The notes beneath the pieces were generated by a model. It saw nothing but the letters and a program-made list of their open reading frames with translations. It searched no databases and had not been told where the DNA came from. This document shows, in pieces, positions 24,641 to 35,449 of a stretch of DNA of 64,000 nt (position 1 is its first letter; the number at the start of each line of letters is the position of its first letter). The stretch is from Methyloterricola oryzae (lineage in GTDB: Bacteria; Pseudomonadota; Gammaproteobacteria; Methylococcales; Methylococcaceae), in assembly GCF_000934725.1 (NCBI RefSeq), contig NZ_JYNS01000007.1:1-64000 (forward strand), given 5' to 3'. A program made the translations under genes and the position numbers.

Positions 24641-25498
24641 TCATCCCAGTTCGAAGGTGGTGATACCGTAAATCCGGTCCAGCGGCAACTCCGGGGCGGG
24701 TCCTTTGTACATCCTGGCCGTTTCGAAAACCAGTGACATGCCATGCCGTTCCGCCAATTGCAGCGCCTGCCCGTTCGGCTCGGGCAAATCCAGATACAGG
24801 GGCTGACCGGTGGGAACGCTGCCGGCCAGCGCTGCAAACAGAGCCTCCGCCGTTTCAGGATCGTCGGCAAACAAAGGTCCTATGCGATATCCGCTGGCCG
24901 CCGGGCGTATCACACCATAGCCAGAAATGCCGCCGTCGCGCCGCGAGACGAATCCCTGGCTGCCCGCCTGGTTTATCCAGCCCTGAAGGAAAGTCCGCCT
25001 TTCAGCCGGGAACATGCGGGCATCGTAACGAAGCAATGCGTCAAAGGAAATAGACTGCAGCGGAACCAGCTCATCGGGTCTGGCCGTGGCAGGGGCTGTC
25101 ACACCGCAGTAACGCATGTTGCGGAAGGCCAGAGCAAACCCGCTGCGCCGGTAGTCGCCCTGGCGCTGCACCACGCCATCCAGCCCGGCAACCCGCGTGC
25201 CCAGGTTGGCAAGACCGGCGTTCCACATGCGCATGCCGTAGCCCTGGCCGCGGAAAGAGGGGCGCACGATGTACAGCCCGACGAAACCGAAGCCTTCGCC
25301 GTATCGCACTGCGGAGATGGCGGCGACCATTTCGCCGTCCACATGCCCCGAAAGGTAACCGCCGGGATCCGTACCGTAATAGGTGTCGCAATCATGGAGG
25401 CCAGGGTTCCAGCCTTCTTCTTCCGCCCAGCCACGGACCGTCTTGAGTTCCGACCTTGTCATCGGCCGTATCACAAAGGATTGATCGCTTGCCATCAT
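24641..25498 (-). CDS. GNAT acetyltransferase with YitH-type second domain
   Basis: Encodes 285 residues. The first half is a GNAT fold with the acetyl-CoA loop VRPSFRGQGYGMRMW (about residues 79-93); the second half resembles the YitH/Acetyltransf_18 domain. The start overlaps the stop of the upstream acetyltransferase-fold gene (GTGATGATG cluster), so translation is coupled. The substrate is unknown. Confidence 0.82.
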   Translation of the reverse strand: MMASDQSFVIRPMTRSELKTVRGWAEEEGWNPGLHDCDTYYGTDPGGYLSGHVDGEMVAAISAVRYGEGFGFVGLYIVRPSFRGQGYGMRMWNAGLANLGTRVAGLDGVVQRQGDYRRSGFALAFRNMRYCGVTAPATARPDELVPLQSISFDALLRYDARMFPAERRTFLQGWINQAGSQGFVSRRDGGISGYGVIRPAASGYRIGPLFADDPETAEALFAALAGSVPTGQPLYLDLPEPNGQALQLAERHGMSLVFETARMYKGPAPELPLDRIYGITTFELG

Positions 25499-26583
25499 CA
25501 CCTCAGCCGGTCCCGCAACTGCCTTAAGAACCGTATGCCGCCCAGAACCGGCCCTGGAAGCGACGCATGCCGAAACGCCCCGGCCGCCACCGTGTAACGC
25601 CCCTCCCAGAGTTTATCCACAAAGGAGCCTTCACCGGCCCCGCTGTCAACCAGTTCCAACTCGGCCAGTTCCGTTCCGGCCTGGCGAGTCAGCTCCAATA
25701 CGTTGAGAATGCTAGGGCTGAAAGGCGCGAACGCAGGATTCCAACCCATCTTGAAGGCAAACCCGCGTTTGCCGGAAATCAGGTTCACAGTGGAGGCTAT
25801 GACCTCCCCACCCACCCGCAGTTCCGTGAAAAAAATCCGACGCTCACCGGAGAATCCTGCCACCATGGCGCGAAAGAAGGCTTCATCCCCCGAGCCGGCG
25901 CGGAGCGAAGTGCCTTCCTCGCCCTTCCACCCCATGTGCTCCAGTTCCAGCAAACGCTCCACGCAATCTGGATCTTCGCCCCTGGAAAGCTGCCAGCTCA
26001 TCTCCCCTTGCTGTGCCAGCCGATTGGCCTGGGAACGCAAACGCTTCCTGGACTTGGGAGATACGGTCGCGTCGATGTAGCTATCGCCGCAGCGGTCAGG
26101 GACCATAAAGGCACGGTTGATTTCGTAACGGCTTTCCCACAGCCAGCCGCCACGCGCCGCGGCTTGGCGCAGGTGATCGGCCAGTTTGCCCTCAGCCAGG
26201 CATTCCGGAAAATCGATGGCCAGCCGCTCCTGCTTGAGAAAGGCAAAGCAGGCGTCCAGGACCGCCTCAGGAAAGCGTGCGTCGACCAGAATCCCGGTCA
26301 GGAACGAATGACGCGATTTGTAGGCTCGCCAATAGGGCAACGGGAAGTGCCTGTCGCCATGCCGGCGTTCAAATACACCGAGACCGCAGAGCTCATCGCC
26401 GGAATCGCCAGAGCGGCTTACCAGTACGAAAACCAGATCGGCATCCGGATTCAGGTGACGCGCGGCAGGCATGACGAAATGCGGTGAAAGGTAGGCATTA
26501 CCCTCCAGGGATCGCGCCTCCAGTTCCCGCCACCGGGACAGGATATCGTCGCTGATATCGGCACGAGAAAGTCCGCGTGCCAT
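25498..26583 (-). CDS. CelD/BioF2-like GNAT acetyltransferase
   Basis: Encodes 361 residues with the GNAT_6 (CelD) pattern: SPKSRKRLRSQANRL before the acetyl-CoA domain, VIASTVNLISG and the terminal FVDKLWEGRYT. Relatives act in capsule or cellulose production. The start at 26583 has GGAGAGGGGTGG just upstream; the longer frame from 26631 has no such site. It is one of three consecutive acetyltransferase-like genes. Confidence 0.8.
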   Translation of the reverse strand: MARGLSRADISDDILSRWRELEARSLEGNAYLSPHFVMPAARHLNPDADLVFVLVSRSGDSGDELCGLGVFERRHGDRHFPLPYWRAYKSRHSFLTGILVDARFPEAVLDACFAFLKQERLAIDFPECLAEGKLADHLRQAAARGGWLWESRYEINRAFMVPDRCGDSYIDATVSPKSRKRLRSQANRLAQQGEMSWQLSRGEDPDCVERLLELEHMGWKGEEGTSLRAGSGDEAFFRAMVAGFSGERRIFFTELRVGGEVIASTVNLISGKRGFAFKMGWNPAFAPFSPSILNVLELTRQAGTELAELELVDSGAGEGSFVDKLWEGRYTVAAGAFRHASLPGPVLGGIRFLRQLRDRLR

Positions 26584-26635
26584 GAATCCACCCCTCTCCA
26601 AGTGGGCGATTCGCTTCGCCTTGAACAGCATCGGT

Positions 26636-27760
26636 TCAGCCTCCCTGGTTGCGGCCTTTCAATTTGCGCACCGTTGCAACAAGGCTTCCAAACAGCCGGA
26701 CGCCCCGGTTCTTGAGGCTGTTGGGTGTGACGGTCAACACATGGTTGACGCTCATCCGGTCCGTCCAGCGTCGCTTGTATTCCTCGTCGCCGATCATGAA
26801 ATCGAAATGCTGGAACCCTTGTCGAAAGCAATCCTCCACCACCAGCTTGAGCAGCACCTTGCCCAGGGAATACTGCTCATAGGCGACGTTATAGGACGTT
26901 ACCCAGAAATGCAGGGTGCCGGCGCAGTCGTAGCAGATGTAATAGCTCAATAAAACGCCCTGGTGCCGGAACACGTAAATCCGCCAGGCCCCACTTTCAT
27001 TGAGCCTCTCGACCAGTTCCGCAACAAAATCCCGTTTGCGCTCGTCCAAGAACACTGATTGTCGCCCCGCCGTCGCCTCGGTGCGCGCGCGGTCGATCAC
27101 GCGGATTTCATCGAGTAGGCCTTCGTCGAGACGGGCCAGGATCTGCAGCTCCGGCTCAATCCCCGCATCTTTCAGTCGCCGCCAGCGGCGACCTACGTCG
27201 CCCGTGAGGTTGCGTCCGCGTGTCTTGAAATAGTCGTCGAAGCTTCCTTCCACGTCGATCCAGGGACAAGTCGCCAGAGCGGCCATTTCCACTCGGCAGC
27301 CCTTACGCCCGAGAGCCCGGCACAGAGGTTTGAAAGTGGGCGATGCATCGTTCAGATGCCGCAACACAAGACGGTCCCAACGGGAGCGCCGGGCGAACAG
27401 GCTATCGGCCAGGGCGTCAATGATCGCCTCGCGCTGACCGGCGCTCACGATGAAGTCATTACGGTCAGTGAAATCGTGGCCGATCAGCCGCACCGTGCGG
27501 TAATCGACCAGCCCGTTCACGGTCCGCTCGCGGTAGATCATCAAGGGGGCGATACCGACGACCTCCAATCTTTCGCCACTGCCCTCTTCCGCCACCAGCA
27601 GGAACAGATCCTGCCCCGCTCCGAAGTGCTTGTACCAGAGGTAGAGCCAGGAGAAGGCCAGGTGTGGATGAGGGGATTCGCTCTCGATCGAGAGCTTGTC
27701 GAAGGCAGGCTCCAGTGCCGCAAACTCATCCAGGGTTTCTACCAGTCTGACCGTGATCAT
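26636..27760 (-). CDS. CelD/BioF2-like GNAT acetyltransferase
   Basis: Encodes 374 residues. It shares the fold of its downstream neighbour: KTRGRNLTGDVGRRWRRLKD, the core LLSYYICYDCAGTLHFWVTS, then GDEEYKRRWTDRM near the end. The start at 27760 (MITVRLVETLDE) has ACAGGAAC upstream. It lies 52 bp before the next gene, probably in the same operon. The two are paralogous in type but clearly diverged in sequence. Confidence 0.8.
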   Translation of the reverse strand: MITVRLVETLDEFAALEPAFDKLSIESESPHPHLAFSWLYLWYKHFGAGQDLFLLVAEEGSGERLEVVGIAPLMIYRERTVNGLVDYRTVRLIGHDFTDRNDFIVSAGQREAIIDALADSLFARRSRWDRLVLRHLNDASPTFKPLCRALGRKGCRVEMAALATCPWIDVEGSFDDYFKTRGRNLTGDVGRRWRRLKDAGIEPELQILARLDEGLLDEIRVIDRARTEATAGRQSVFLDERKRDFVAELVERLNESGAWRIYVFRHQGVLLSYYICYDCAGTLHFWVTSYNVAYEQYSLGKVLLKLVVEDCFRQGFQHFDFMIGDEEYKRRWTDRMSVNHVLTVTPNSLKNRGVRLFGSLVATVRKLKGRNQGG

Positions 27761-27835
27761 CGTGTTCCTGTATCCATTGTTAAGCTGCATCGATTGAATG
27801 CCGGGCCGATCCGCCGCCCCGCCAACGGCGCCCCT

Positions 27836-30547
27836 TCAGTGCGCTTCATCCCAGTTGGCGCCGACACCCACTTCCACCAGCAGCGGCACGTTCAGGCTAG
27901 CCGCCACCGACATCAGCTGCCGGACCCGGATAACGGCTTCTTCCACAAAAGCCTCTTCCACCTCGAATACCAGCTCGTCATGCACCTGCATGATCATCCG
28001 GACCGGCGGCTGCTCCGCCTGTATCCAGGCGTCTACCGCGATCATGGCGCGTTTGATGATATCCGCCGCGGTGCCCTGCATGGGCGCGTTGATCGCGGTG
28101 CGCTCGGCGTACTGCCTGCGCTGGGCGCTCTTGGCGTGGATATCGGGGATATACAGGCGCCGCCCGAACAGCGTCTCCACATAGCCCTGATCCCGCGCCA
28201 GTTGCCGGGTGCGCTCCATGTAGGCCTTCACCCCCGGATAGCGAAGAAAGTATAGATCGACATAGAGCTGCGCCTTTTCCCGCGCCACGCCCAGTTGCTT
28301 GGCCAGGCCAAAGGCGGACATGCCATAGATCAGCCCGAAGTTGATGGCCTTGGCGGCGCGGCGCTGGTCCGGGGTGACCTGATCCAGGGCGGTTTCGAAA
28401 ACTTCGGCGGCGGTGGCGCGGTGTATGTCCGCACCGGCCGAGAAGGCGTCCAGCAGGCTCTGGTCGCCGGACAGATGGGCCATGATGCGCAGCTCGATCT
28501 GGGAATAGTCGGCGGCCATCAATTGGTGTCCCGGTGGCGCGATGAAGGCCTGGCGGATCCGCCGTCCCTCCTCGGTGCGCACGGGAATGTTCTGCAGATT
28601 GGGATCGGAGGACGACAGCCGCCCCGTGGCCGCCACCGCCTGATGATAGGAGGTATGCACCCGGCCGCTGCGCGGGTCCACCTGCTCCGGCAGGCGGTCG
28701 ATATAGGTGGACTTGAGCTTGGACATGGAGCGGTGTTCCAGGATCAGCCGTGGCAGATCGTAGATCTCGGCGAGATCCTGCAGCACCGATTCGTCCGTGG
28801 ATGGCTGGCCCTTGGGCGTCTTCTTGATAACCGGCAAGTTCATCTTGTCGAACAGGATGGTCTGGATCTGCTTGGGGGAGCCGAGGTTGAAGCGCTGGCC
28901 GGCACAGTCGTAAGCAGCCTGCTCGATTTCGTGGATGCGGCGCTCCAACTCGCCGCCCTGCCCCGCCAGCATGAACACATCCACGAGCACCCCGGTGCGC
29001 TCAATGCGCGAGAGCACCGGCACCAGGGGCATCTCGATCTCCTGATACAGCTTCCTCAGCGGCTCCGTCGCCTGCAATTGGGGCCACAGATGCTGGTGCA
29101 ATCTTAGGGTGATATCGGCATCCTCCGCCGCATACTCCGTCGCCCGCTCCACATCCACCGCGGCGAAAGGAATCTGCTTGGCGCCCTTGCCGGCCACATC
29201 CTCGTAGTGGATGGTCGCCTGGTTGAGATAGAAGGCCGCCAGGGAATCCATGTCGTGGCGCGTGGCGGTGCTGTTGAATACATAGGACTCCAGCATGGTG
29301 TCGTGGCGTATGCCGCGCAGCGCGATGCCGTGGTTCGCCAGCACACTGGCGTCGTACTTGAGATTCTGGCCCAGCTTCGGCCGGTTCTCGTCCTCCAGCA
29401 AGGGTTTCAGCCGCGCCAGAACCACGTCCCGCGCTAGTTGGTGCGGTACCCCCGGATAGTCATGAGCCAGCGGGACATAAGCGGCCTCACCGGCCGTGAC
29501 CGCGAAGGAGACACCGACGATCTGCGCCTGCATGTAGGCCAGGCTGGTGGTCTCGGTGTCGAAGGCGAACACCTCCGCTCGCTCCAGCTTCTCCAGCCAG
29601 CGGTTCAATTGCGCCTCGGTGAGCACCGCCTCGTAGTGGCTAGCCGGCGTGTCGGACGGCGGTGCCGGCACGGGAGGCGGATCTGCCGGCGCCTCCAACT
29701 GCCTGAGCCAGGCATGGAACTCGAAACGGAAGAGCAGTTCGCGTAGGGCTTCCGTATCGGCCGGCTGGCGCTGCAGATCCTGCGGACGCAGGTCCAGTTC
29801 CACATCGCACTTGATGGTCGCCAGCTGCCGGGACAGCGGAATGGCCTCAAGGCTCGCGCGCAGACTCTCGCCGATCTTGCCCCCCACCTCGTCGGCCCGG
29901 GCCATCAAGGCGTCCAGGCTGCCAAAATCCGTCAGCCACTTGGCGGCGGTCTTCGGCCCGCACTTGGGCACGCCGGGGATGTTGTCGGACGTGTCTCCCA
30001 CCAGGGCGAGATAATCGATGATGCGCTCCGGCGGTACGCCGAACTTTGCCTTGACCCCTTCCACGTCCATGCGCGTATTGCTCATGGTGTTCTCTAGGGT
30101 CACCCTTTCGTTCACCAACTGCGCCATGTCCTTGTCGCCCGTGGAGATCAGCACGCTGAAGCCCGCCTCCACCGCCTGACGGGTCAGCGTGCCGATCACA
30201 TCATCCGCCTCCACTCCGCCCACCATTAGCAGCGGAATGCCCATCGCGCGCACCAGTTCGTGCAGGGGCGCTGTCTGCGCGCGCAAGTCGTCGGGCATGG
30301 GCGGGCGGTGGGACTTGTAGTGCTCGTAGGCCTCGTCGCGAAACGTCTTGCCCGGCGCGTCGAACACCACCGCCAGGTGCTCGGTTGCATAATCGGACAG
30401 CAGCTTTCGCAGCATGTTGGCCACGCCGAAAATGGCGCCGGTGGGCTCGCCCCTGGAATTGGTCAGAGGCGGCAGGGCATGGTAGGCGCGGTATAAAAAG
30501 GAAGAGCCGTCCACGAGCACGAGGGCGTTTTGGGTATCCTGGGACAT
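27836..30547 (-). CDS. polA: DNA polymerase I
   Basis: Encodes 903 residues. The N-terminal 5'-3' exonuclease has LVDGSSFLYRAYHALPPL and GDTSDNIPGVP; the 3'-5' proofreading domain has FAFDTETTSLAYM; the polymerase has DYSQIELRIMAHLSGD and QVHDELVFEV. All three activities therefore look intact. I start at MSQDTQNALVLVDG; the longer frame from 30649 is not family-like. Confidence 0.97.
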   Translation of the reverse strand: MSQDTQNALVLVDGSSFLYRAYHALPPLTNSRGEPTGAIFGVANMLRKLLSDYATEHLAVVFDAPGKTFRDEAYEHYKSHRPPMPDDLRAQTAPLHELVRAMGIPLLMVGGVEADDVIGTLTRQAVEAGFSVLISTGDKDMAQLVNERVTLENTMSNTRMDVEGVKAKFGVPPERIIDYLALVGDTSDNIPGVPKCGPKTAAKWLTDFGSLDALMARADEVGGKIGESLRASLEAIPLSRQLATIKCDVELDLRPQDLQRQPADTEALRELLFRFEFHAWLRQLEAPADPPPVPAPPSDTPASHYEAVLTEAQLNRWLEKLERAEVFAFDTETTSLAYMQAQIVGVSFAVTAGEAAYVPLAHDYPGVPHQLARDVVLARLKPLLEDENRPKLGQNLKYDASVLANHGIALRGIRHDTMLESYVFNSTATRHDMDSLAAFYLNQATIHYEDVAGKGAKQIPFAAVDVERATEYAAEDADITLRLHQHLWPQLQATEPLRKLYQEIEMPLVPVLSRIERTGVLVDVFMLAGQGGELERRIHEIEQAAYDCAGQRFNLGSPKQIQTILFDKMNLPVIKKTPKGQPSTDESVLQDLAEIYDLPRLILEHRSMSKLKSTYIDRLPEQVDPRSGRVHTSYHQAVAATGRLSSSDPNLQNIPVRTEEGRRIRQAFIAPPGHQLMAADYSQIELRIMAHLSGDQSLLDAFSAGADIHRATAAEVFETALDQVTPDQRRAAKAINFGLIYGMSAFGLAKQLGVAREKAQLYVDLYFLRYPGVKAYMERTRQLARDQGYVETLFGRRLYIPDIHAKSAQRRQYAERTAINAPMQGTAADIIKRAMIAVDAWIQAEQPPVRMIMQVHDELVFEVEEAFVEEAVIRVRQLMSVAASLNVPLLVEVGVGANWDEAH

Positions 30548-30728
30548 CGATCCATCCGGGTTCAAAAGGTCTGGAGCTTTCCGGCGAGCGCCTTGCTTGC
30601 CCGCGTCGGAGCGAAATGTGAAAATAGCGGGCCTTATCCGCGGCTTCAAGCTCCCTGCGGTGGGCCATGGCCTACCCTAACAGACCGCCGGAGCACGGAC
30701 CAGATCAAACCATGAGCGAGCCTGAAAG

Positions 30729-31421
30729 ATGAACGAAAACTGGATTGCACCGTCTATTTTGTCCGCCGACTTCGCGCGACTCGGCGAAGAGGTCGTGAAC
30801 ACCCTGAACGCCGGTGCCGACGTCGTCCATTTCGACGTGATGGACAACCATTACGTGCCCAATCTGACCATCGGCCCGCTGGTGTGTGAGGCGCTGCGCA
30901 AGCACGGCGTCACCGCGCCGATCGACGTGCACCTGATGATCAGGCCCGTGGACCGCATCATCCCGGATTTCGCCAAAGCCGGCGCCAGCTACATCACCTT
31001 CCACCCCGAGGCCACCGAGCACATCGACCGCAGCCTGCAGTTGGTGAAGGATAACGGCTGCAAGTGCGGCCTGGTGTTCAACCCGGCGACGCCCCTGAGC
31101 TACCTGGACTATGTCATGGACAAGGTGGACATGATCCTGCTGATGTCCGTGAATCCGGGCTTCGGCGGCCAGTCCTTCATTCCCTACGTGCTGGATAAGG
31201 CCCGCGAGGTGCGCAAGCGCATCGATGCCACCGGTCGTGACATCCGCCTGGAGATCGACGGCGGCGTGAATGTCAAGAACATCCGCGAAATCGCCGAGGC
31301 CGGCGTGGATACCTTCGTAGCAGGTTCGGCCGTGTTCGGCGCGGGGAAGGACAGCGATCCCAACCGCTACGATTCCATCATCAAGTCCCTGCGGGACGAA
31401 CTGGCCCTCGCCAAACGCTGA
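30729..31421 (+). CDS. rpe: Ribulose-phosphate 3-epimerase
   Basis: Interconverts ribulose-5-phosphate and xylulose-5-phosphate in the pentose phosphate and Calvin cycles. The 230 residues form a TIM barrel with [46 protein letters not shown] and EIDGGVN. The stop overlaps the gph start (TGATG), placing the two in one operon. Confidence 0.97.
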   Translation: MNENWIAPSILSADFARLGEEVVNTLNAGADVVHFDVMDNHYVPNLTIGPLVCEALRKHGVTAPIDVHLMIRPVDRIIPDFAKAGASYITFHPEATEHIDRSLQLVKDNGCKCGLVFNPATPLSYLDYVMDKVDMILLMSVNPGFGGQSFIPYVLDKAREVRKRIDATGRDIRLEIDGGVNVKNIREIAEAGVDTFVAGSAVFGAGKDSDPNRYDSIIKSLRDELALAKR

Positions 31422-32104
31422 TGACCCTCCCGGCGCGCCCCCAGCTCATCGTCTTCGATCTCGACGGCACCCTGGTCGATAGCGCGCCGGACCTCGCGTA
31501 CTGCGCGGACACCCTGCTGGAAACGCTTGGACGGCCGCCCGCCGGGCTTGAGAAAGTGCGACCCTGGATCGGTAACGGCGTGCCCATGCTGGTCACGCGC
31601 GCACTGACCGGCGAGATGTGGCCCGAACGAGAACCCGAAGGTTTTGCCGCCGCTTTGCAGTCCTACCTTGAGCTGTATGCCGCCAACCTGTGCCGGTACA
31701 GCCGGCTATTCCCGGGCGTCATGGAAGGCCTGACCCTGCTCAGAGGGCAAGGCTATCGCCTGGCCTGCCTGACCAACAAGCACTCGGACTTTACCGGACC
31801 CTTGCTGGAGCAACTGGGCGTCAGCGGCCTGCTGGACTATATTGGCTGTGGCAACGAGTTCACGCAGCACAAGCCTCACCCCGAGCCGTTGCTCAAGACC
31901 GCGGAGCGGTTCGCACTACAGCCGGGGCAGTGCCTGATGGTGGGCGATTCGGAGAACGACGTGGAGGCAGCGCGGGCCGCGGGCTACGGTATCGTCTGCG
32001 TGCCCTACGGGTATCACCGATGTGAGCGCATCGAGGATCTGAAGCCCGACGCACTGGTCGGCTCCCTTGCGGAACTCCCGAATCTGCTGAGGAAGGCGGC
32101 CTGA
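31421..32104 (+). CDS. gph: Phosphoglycolate phosphatase
   Basis: HAD hydrolase that removes 2-phosphoglycolate. The 227 residues contain the nucleophile motif FDLDGTLVDSAPD, the Thr/Lys motifs CLTNKHSDF and HKPHPEPLL, and the metal-binding MVGDSENDVEAARAAG. It is coupled to rpe, a common arrangement just upstream of trpE in beta- and some gammaproteobacteria. Confidence 0.93.
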   Translation: MTLPARPQLIVFDLDGTLVDSAPDLAYCADTLLETLGRPPAGLEKVRPWIGNGVPMLVTRALTGEMWPEREPEGFAAALQSYLELYAANLCRYSRLFPGVMEGLTLLRGQGYRLACLTNKHSDFTGPLLEQLGVSGLLDYIGCGNEFTQHKPHPEPLLKTAERFALQPGQCLMVGDSENDVEAARAAGYGIVCVPYGYHRCERIEDLKPDALVGSLAELPNLLRKAA

Positions 32105-32108
32105 AGCC

Positions 32109-32189
32109 ATGTCCCCCATCCACATGCGCGAACGATGGCGTCCTGAAATCACGACTCGCGTTGCCGCGTAAAGCGCCCCTTTGGCGCTT
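32109..32189 (+). promoter_or_regulatory. Possible leader peptide and hairpin before trpE
   Basis: A 20-codon frame (32109-32171, MSPIHMRERWRPEITTRVAA) with one Trp codon begins five bases after gph. Its stop abuts a perfect hairpin AAGCGCC-CCTTT-GGCGCTT. There is no T-run and no tandem Trp, so it is not a classical attenuator; a translation-dependent switch is possible but unproven. Confidence 0.25.
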
Positions 32190-32252
32190 GCCGGCACCCC
32201 ACGGCTGCCCACCGGACAGCCACGCCATTCAGTCACCTTTTCAGAACCAATC

Positions 32253-33740
32253 ATGACGCCCGAACAATTCAAGCAGTACGCCGCACAAGGCTACAATCGA
32301 ATTCCAGTCGCCCGCCAGGTGCTTGCCGACCTGGACACGCCGTTGAGCGCCTACCTCAAGCTGGCGGACGCGCCCTATTCCTACCTATTCGAATCCGTTC
32401 ACGGCGGCGAACAATGGGGCCGCTACTCCATCATCGGCCTGCCGTGCCGCACCATCATCCGGGTCCGCGGCCTGGACATCGGCATCGAGCACGACGGCGC
32501 GCCCCTGGAGTCACACCGCGTGCAAGACCCATTGCAGTGGATCGAGGAATATTCGGGCCGTTTCCGCGTGCCCGACATCGCCGGACTCCCCCGCTTCACC
32601 GGCGGACTGGTAGGGTATTTCGGTTACGAAACCATCGGTTACATCGAACCGCGGCTGCTGCGGGAAAAGCCTGACCCGCTCGGCAATCCGGACATTTTGC
32701 TCATGGTCTCGGACCAGGTACTGGTGTTCGACAATCTCAGCGGCAAGCTGCTGATCATCACCCACGCCGACCCCACGGAACCGGACGCCTATAACAGAGC
32801 CGAGGCGAAGCTGGATGAATTGGTGGCCCGACTCCGGGAACAGGCCTTGCCGCCAAGTCCCAAGTCCGAAGGGCGCCAGGTGGAGGAAGCCGACTTCGTT
32901 TCCGGCTTCACCCAGGAGGGTTTCGAGAACGCGGTACGCCGGGTCAAGGATTACATCGTCGAGGGCGACACCATGCAGGTGGTTTTGTCGCAGCGGCTGT
33001 CCATCCCTTACGCGGCCTCGCCCCTGGACCTGTATCGGGCACTGCGTTGCCTCAATCCGTCCCCTTACATGTACCAGTTGAATCTGGGCGACTTCCACAT
33101 CGTCGGCTCCTCGCCGGAAATCCTGGTGCGTCTGGAGGACGACACCGTCACCGTACGTCCCATCGCCGGCACCCGCCGTCGCGGACGCACGCCCGAGGAA
33201 GACGTGGCGCTGGAAAAAGACCTGCTGGCGGACCCCAAGGAAATCGCCGAGCACCTGATGCTCATCGACCTGGGCCGCAATGACGCGGGTCGGGTGGCGG
33301 AAACCGGCAGCGTGCGGGTCACCGACAAGATGATCATCGAGCGCTACTCTCATGTCATGCACATCGTCTCCAACGTCACCGGAAAGCTGAAGGCGGGCAA
33401 AAACGCCTTCGACGTGCTGGCCGCCACCTTCCCCGCCGGCACCGTCAGCGGCGCGCCGAAGATTCGCGCCATGGAGATCATCGCCGAACTGGAGCCCGTG
33501 AAACGTGGCGTCTACTCGGGCGCCGTGGGATATATCGGCTGGTCCGGCAACCTGGATACCGCCATCGCCATCCGCACCGCCGTGATCAAGGATGGCATGC
33601 TGCACATCCAGGCCGGCGCCGGCATCGTCCACGATTCGATTCCCCTGAATGAATGGGAAGAGACCATGAACAAGGGCCGCGCGGTGTTCCGTGCTGTGGC
33701 CATGGCCGAGTCCGGCCTGGAGAAGGGAGAAAGCCTGTGA
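32253..33740 (+). CDS. trpE: Anthranilate synthase component I
   Basis: Aminates chorismate to anthranilate, the first committed tryptophan step. The 495 residues have the N-terminal feedback-site region ([19 protein letters not shown]) and the chorismate-binding core [26 protein letters not shown] and [15 protein letters not shown] start at ATG 32253 (MTPEQFKQY). The last codons overlap the GTG of trpG as GTGA. Confidence 0.97.
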   Translation: MTPEQFKQYAAQGYNRIPVARQVLADLDTPLSAYLKLADAPYSYLFESVHGGEQWGRYSIIGLPCRTIIRVRGLDIGIEHDGAPLESHRVQDPLQWIEEYSGRFRVPDIAGLPRFTGGLVGYFGYETIGYIEPRLLREKPDPLGNPDILLMVSDQVLVFDNLSGKLLIITHADPTEPDAYNRAEAKLDELVARLREQALPPSPKSEGRQVEEADFVSGFTQEGFENAVRRVKDYIVEGDTMQVVLSQRLSIPYAASPLDLYRALRCLNPSPYMYQLNLGDFHIVGSSPEILVRLEDDTVTVRPIAGTRRRGRTPEEDVALEKDLLADPKEIAEHLMLIDLGRNDAGRVAETGSVRVTDKMIIERYSHVMHIVSNVTGKLKAGKNAFDVLAATFPAGTVSGAPKIRAMEIIAELEPVKRGVYSGAVGYIGWSGNLDTAIAIRTAVIKDGMLHIQAGAGIVHDSIPLNEWEETMNKGRAVFRAVAMAESGLEKGESL

Positions 33741-34324
33741 GCGCCCGCATCCTGATGATCGACAACTACGATTCCTTCACCTATAACCTGGTGCAGTATC
33801 TGGCGGAACTGGGCGCCGAGGTGGAAGTGGTGCGCAACGACCAGATCGCAGTGGAGGAAATCGAGCGCATCAATCCCGACAAGCTCGTGATCTCGCCCGG
33901 CCCCTGCACGCCGAAGGAAGCCGGCATTTCGGTGGCCGCAATCCACCGCTACGCCGGGAAATATCCTATTCTGGGTGTGTGCCTGGGGCACCAGAGCATC
34001 GGCCATGCCTTTGGCGGAAACATCATCCATGCCAAGAGCATCATGCACGGCAAGACCTCCATGGTGCACCACAAGGACACCGGGGTGTTCAAGGGGTTGA
34101 ACAATCCGTTCCAGGCCACCCGTTACCACTCCCTGGTCATCGAGCGGGCCAGCCTGCCGGAATGCCTGGAGATCACCGCCTGGACCGAGGACCGCGACGG
34201 CAACCTTGACGAGATCATGGGCGTGCGTCACAAGACGCTCCCCATCGAGGGTGTGCAATTTCACCCGGAATCCATCATGACCGAGCAAGGGCACGACCTG
34301 CTGCGGAACTTCCTGACCCACTGA
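33737..34324 (+). CDS. trpG: Anthranilate synthase component II (glutamine amidotransferase)
   Basis: Supplies ammonia from glutamine to TrpE. The 195 residues contain the catalytic Cys in [10 protein letters not shown] and the His-Glu of FHPESIM. The GTG start overlaps the trpE stop, so the two subunits are made in step. In many bacteria the same protein also serves folate synthesis (PabA). Confidence 0.96.
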   Translation: MSARILMIDNYDSFTYNLVQYLAELGAEVEVVRNDQIAVEEIERINPDKLVISPGPCTPKEAGISVAAIHRYAGKYPILGVCLGHQSIGHAFGGNIIHAKSIMHGKTSMVHHKDTGVFKGLNNPFQATRYHSLVIERASLPECLEITAWTEDRDGNLDEIMGVRHKTLPIEGVQFHPESIMTEQGHDLLRNFLTH

Positions 34325-34338
34325 GGAGCCTGATTCCC

Positions 34339-35358
34339 ATGGACATGCCCAAGGCCCTGCAAACCTTGCTGGACCACAAAGACCTGACACCCTCCGAGAT
34401 GCGCCTGCTCATGCGCACCATCATGAGCGGCGGAGCCACGCCGGCGCAGATCGGAGCCTTCCTCATCGCCCTGCGCGCCAAGGGCGAGACCGTGGAAGAA
34501 GTGGCGGCGGCTGCGGAGGTGCTGCGGGAAATGGCGACCAAGGTCAAGGTGACCGGCCCCCACGTGATCGACACCTGTGGTACCGGCGGCGACGGCGCCA
34601 ACACCTTCAACATCTCCACGACCTCAGCCTTCGTGGTGGCGGCGGCGGGCGGCCAGGTGGCTAAGCACGGCAGCCGCTCGGCCTCCGGGCGTTCCGGCAG
34701 CGCCGATGTGCTGGAAGCCGCCGGGGTCAATCTGGACCTGACGCCGGACCAGGTAAAAGCCTGTATCGATCAGGTGGGCGTGGGCTTCCTGTTTGCGCAG
34801 CGTCACCACGGCGCCATGAAATACGCCATCGGTCCGCGCCGCGAAATCGGCGTTCGCACCCTGTTCAACTTGCTGGGCCCCCTCACCAACCCGGCGGGCG
34901 CCACCAACCAGTTGGTCGGCGTCTTCGCGCAGCGCTGGGTGGAGCCCCTGGCCCAAGTCTTGAGAAAGCTCGGCAGCCAGCACGTGCTGGTCGTCCACGC
35001 CGACGACGGGCTGGATGAAATCAGCATCGCGTCGCCGACACTGGTCGCCGAGCTGAAGGGCGGCCAGGTGACGACTTACAAGGTGAGTCCGGAACAGTTC
35101 GGCATCGCCATGGCCCCGCTCACGAAACTCGCGGTGGACACCGTTGGCGCCAGTCTCAAGATCATGCTCGGCGTGCTCGATGGCCAAGCTGGACCCGCCG
35201 CGGACATCGTCGCTCTCAATGCCGGGGCCGCCATCTACGCGGCCAACCTGGCAGACAGTCTTGAGGCCGGTGTGGAGCGGGCTCGGGAAGTCATCGGCTC
35301 AGGCGCCGCACGGCGGAAATTGGACGAACTGGTAAGCTTGAGCCGGAGTTTCGCCTGA
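34339..35358 (+). CDS. trpD: Anthranilate phosphoribosyltransferase
   Basis: Transfers phosphoribose to anthranilate. The 339 residues have [34 protein letters not shown], and the anthranilate-side region [21 protein letters not shown] lies before the start, 14 bases after trpG. Confidence 0.97.
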   Translation: MDMPKALQTLLDHKDLTPSEMRLLMRTIMSGGATPAQIGAFLIALRAKGETVEEVAAAAEVLREMATKVKVTGPHVIDTCGTGGDGANTFNISTTSAFVVAAAGGQVAKHGSRSASGRSGSADVLEAAGVNLDLTPDQVKACIDQVGVGFLFAQRHHGAMKYAIGPRREIGVRTLFNLLGPLTNPAGATNQLVGVFAQRWVEPLAQVLRKLGSQHVLVVHADDGLDEISIASPTLVAELKGGQVTTYKVSPEQFGIAMAPLTKLAVDTVGASLKIMLGVLDGQAGPAADIVALNAGAAIYAANLADSLEAGVERAREVIGSGAARRKLDELVSLSRSFA

Positions 35359-35449
35359 CGGCGCGGGCTTGTGCCTCTCGCTTTGACGACCCGAACTCTG
35401 GCCCCAAAGCCAGCAGATCACGCTTACCGAATCACGCACGCTAGCGCAC

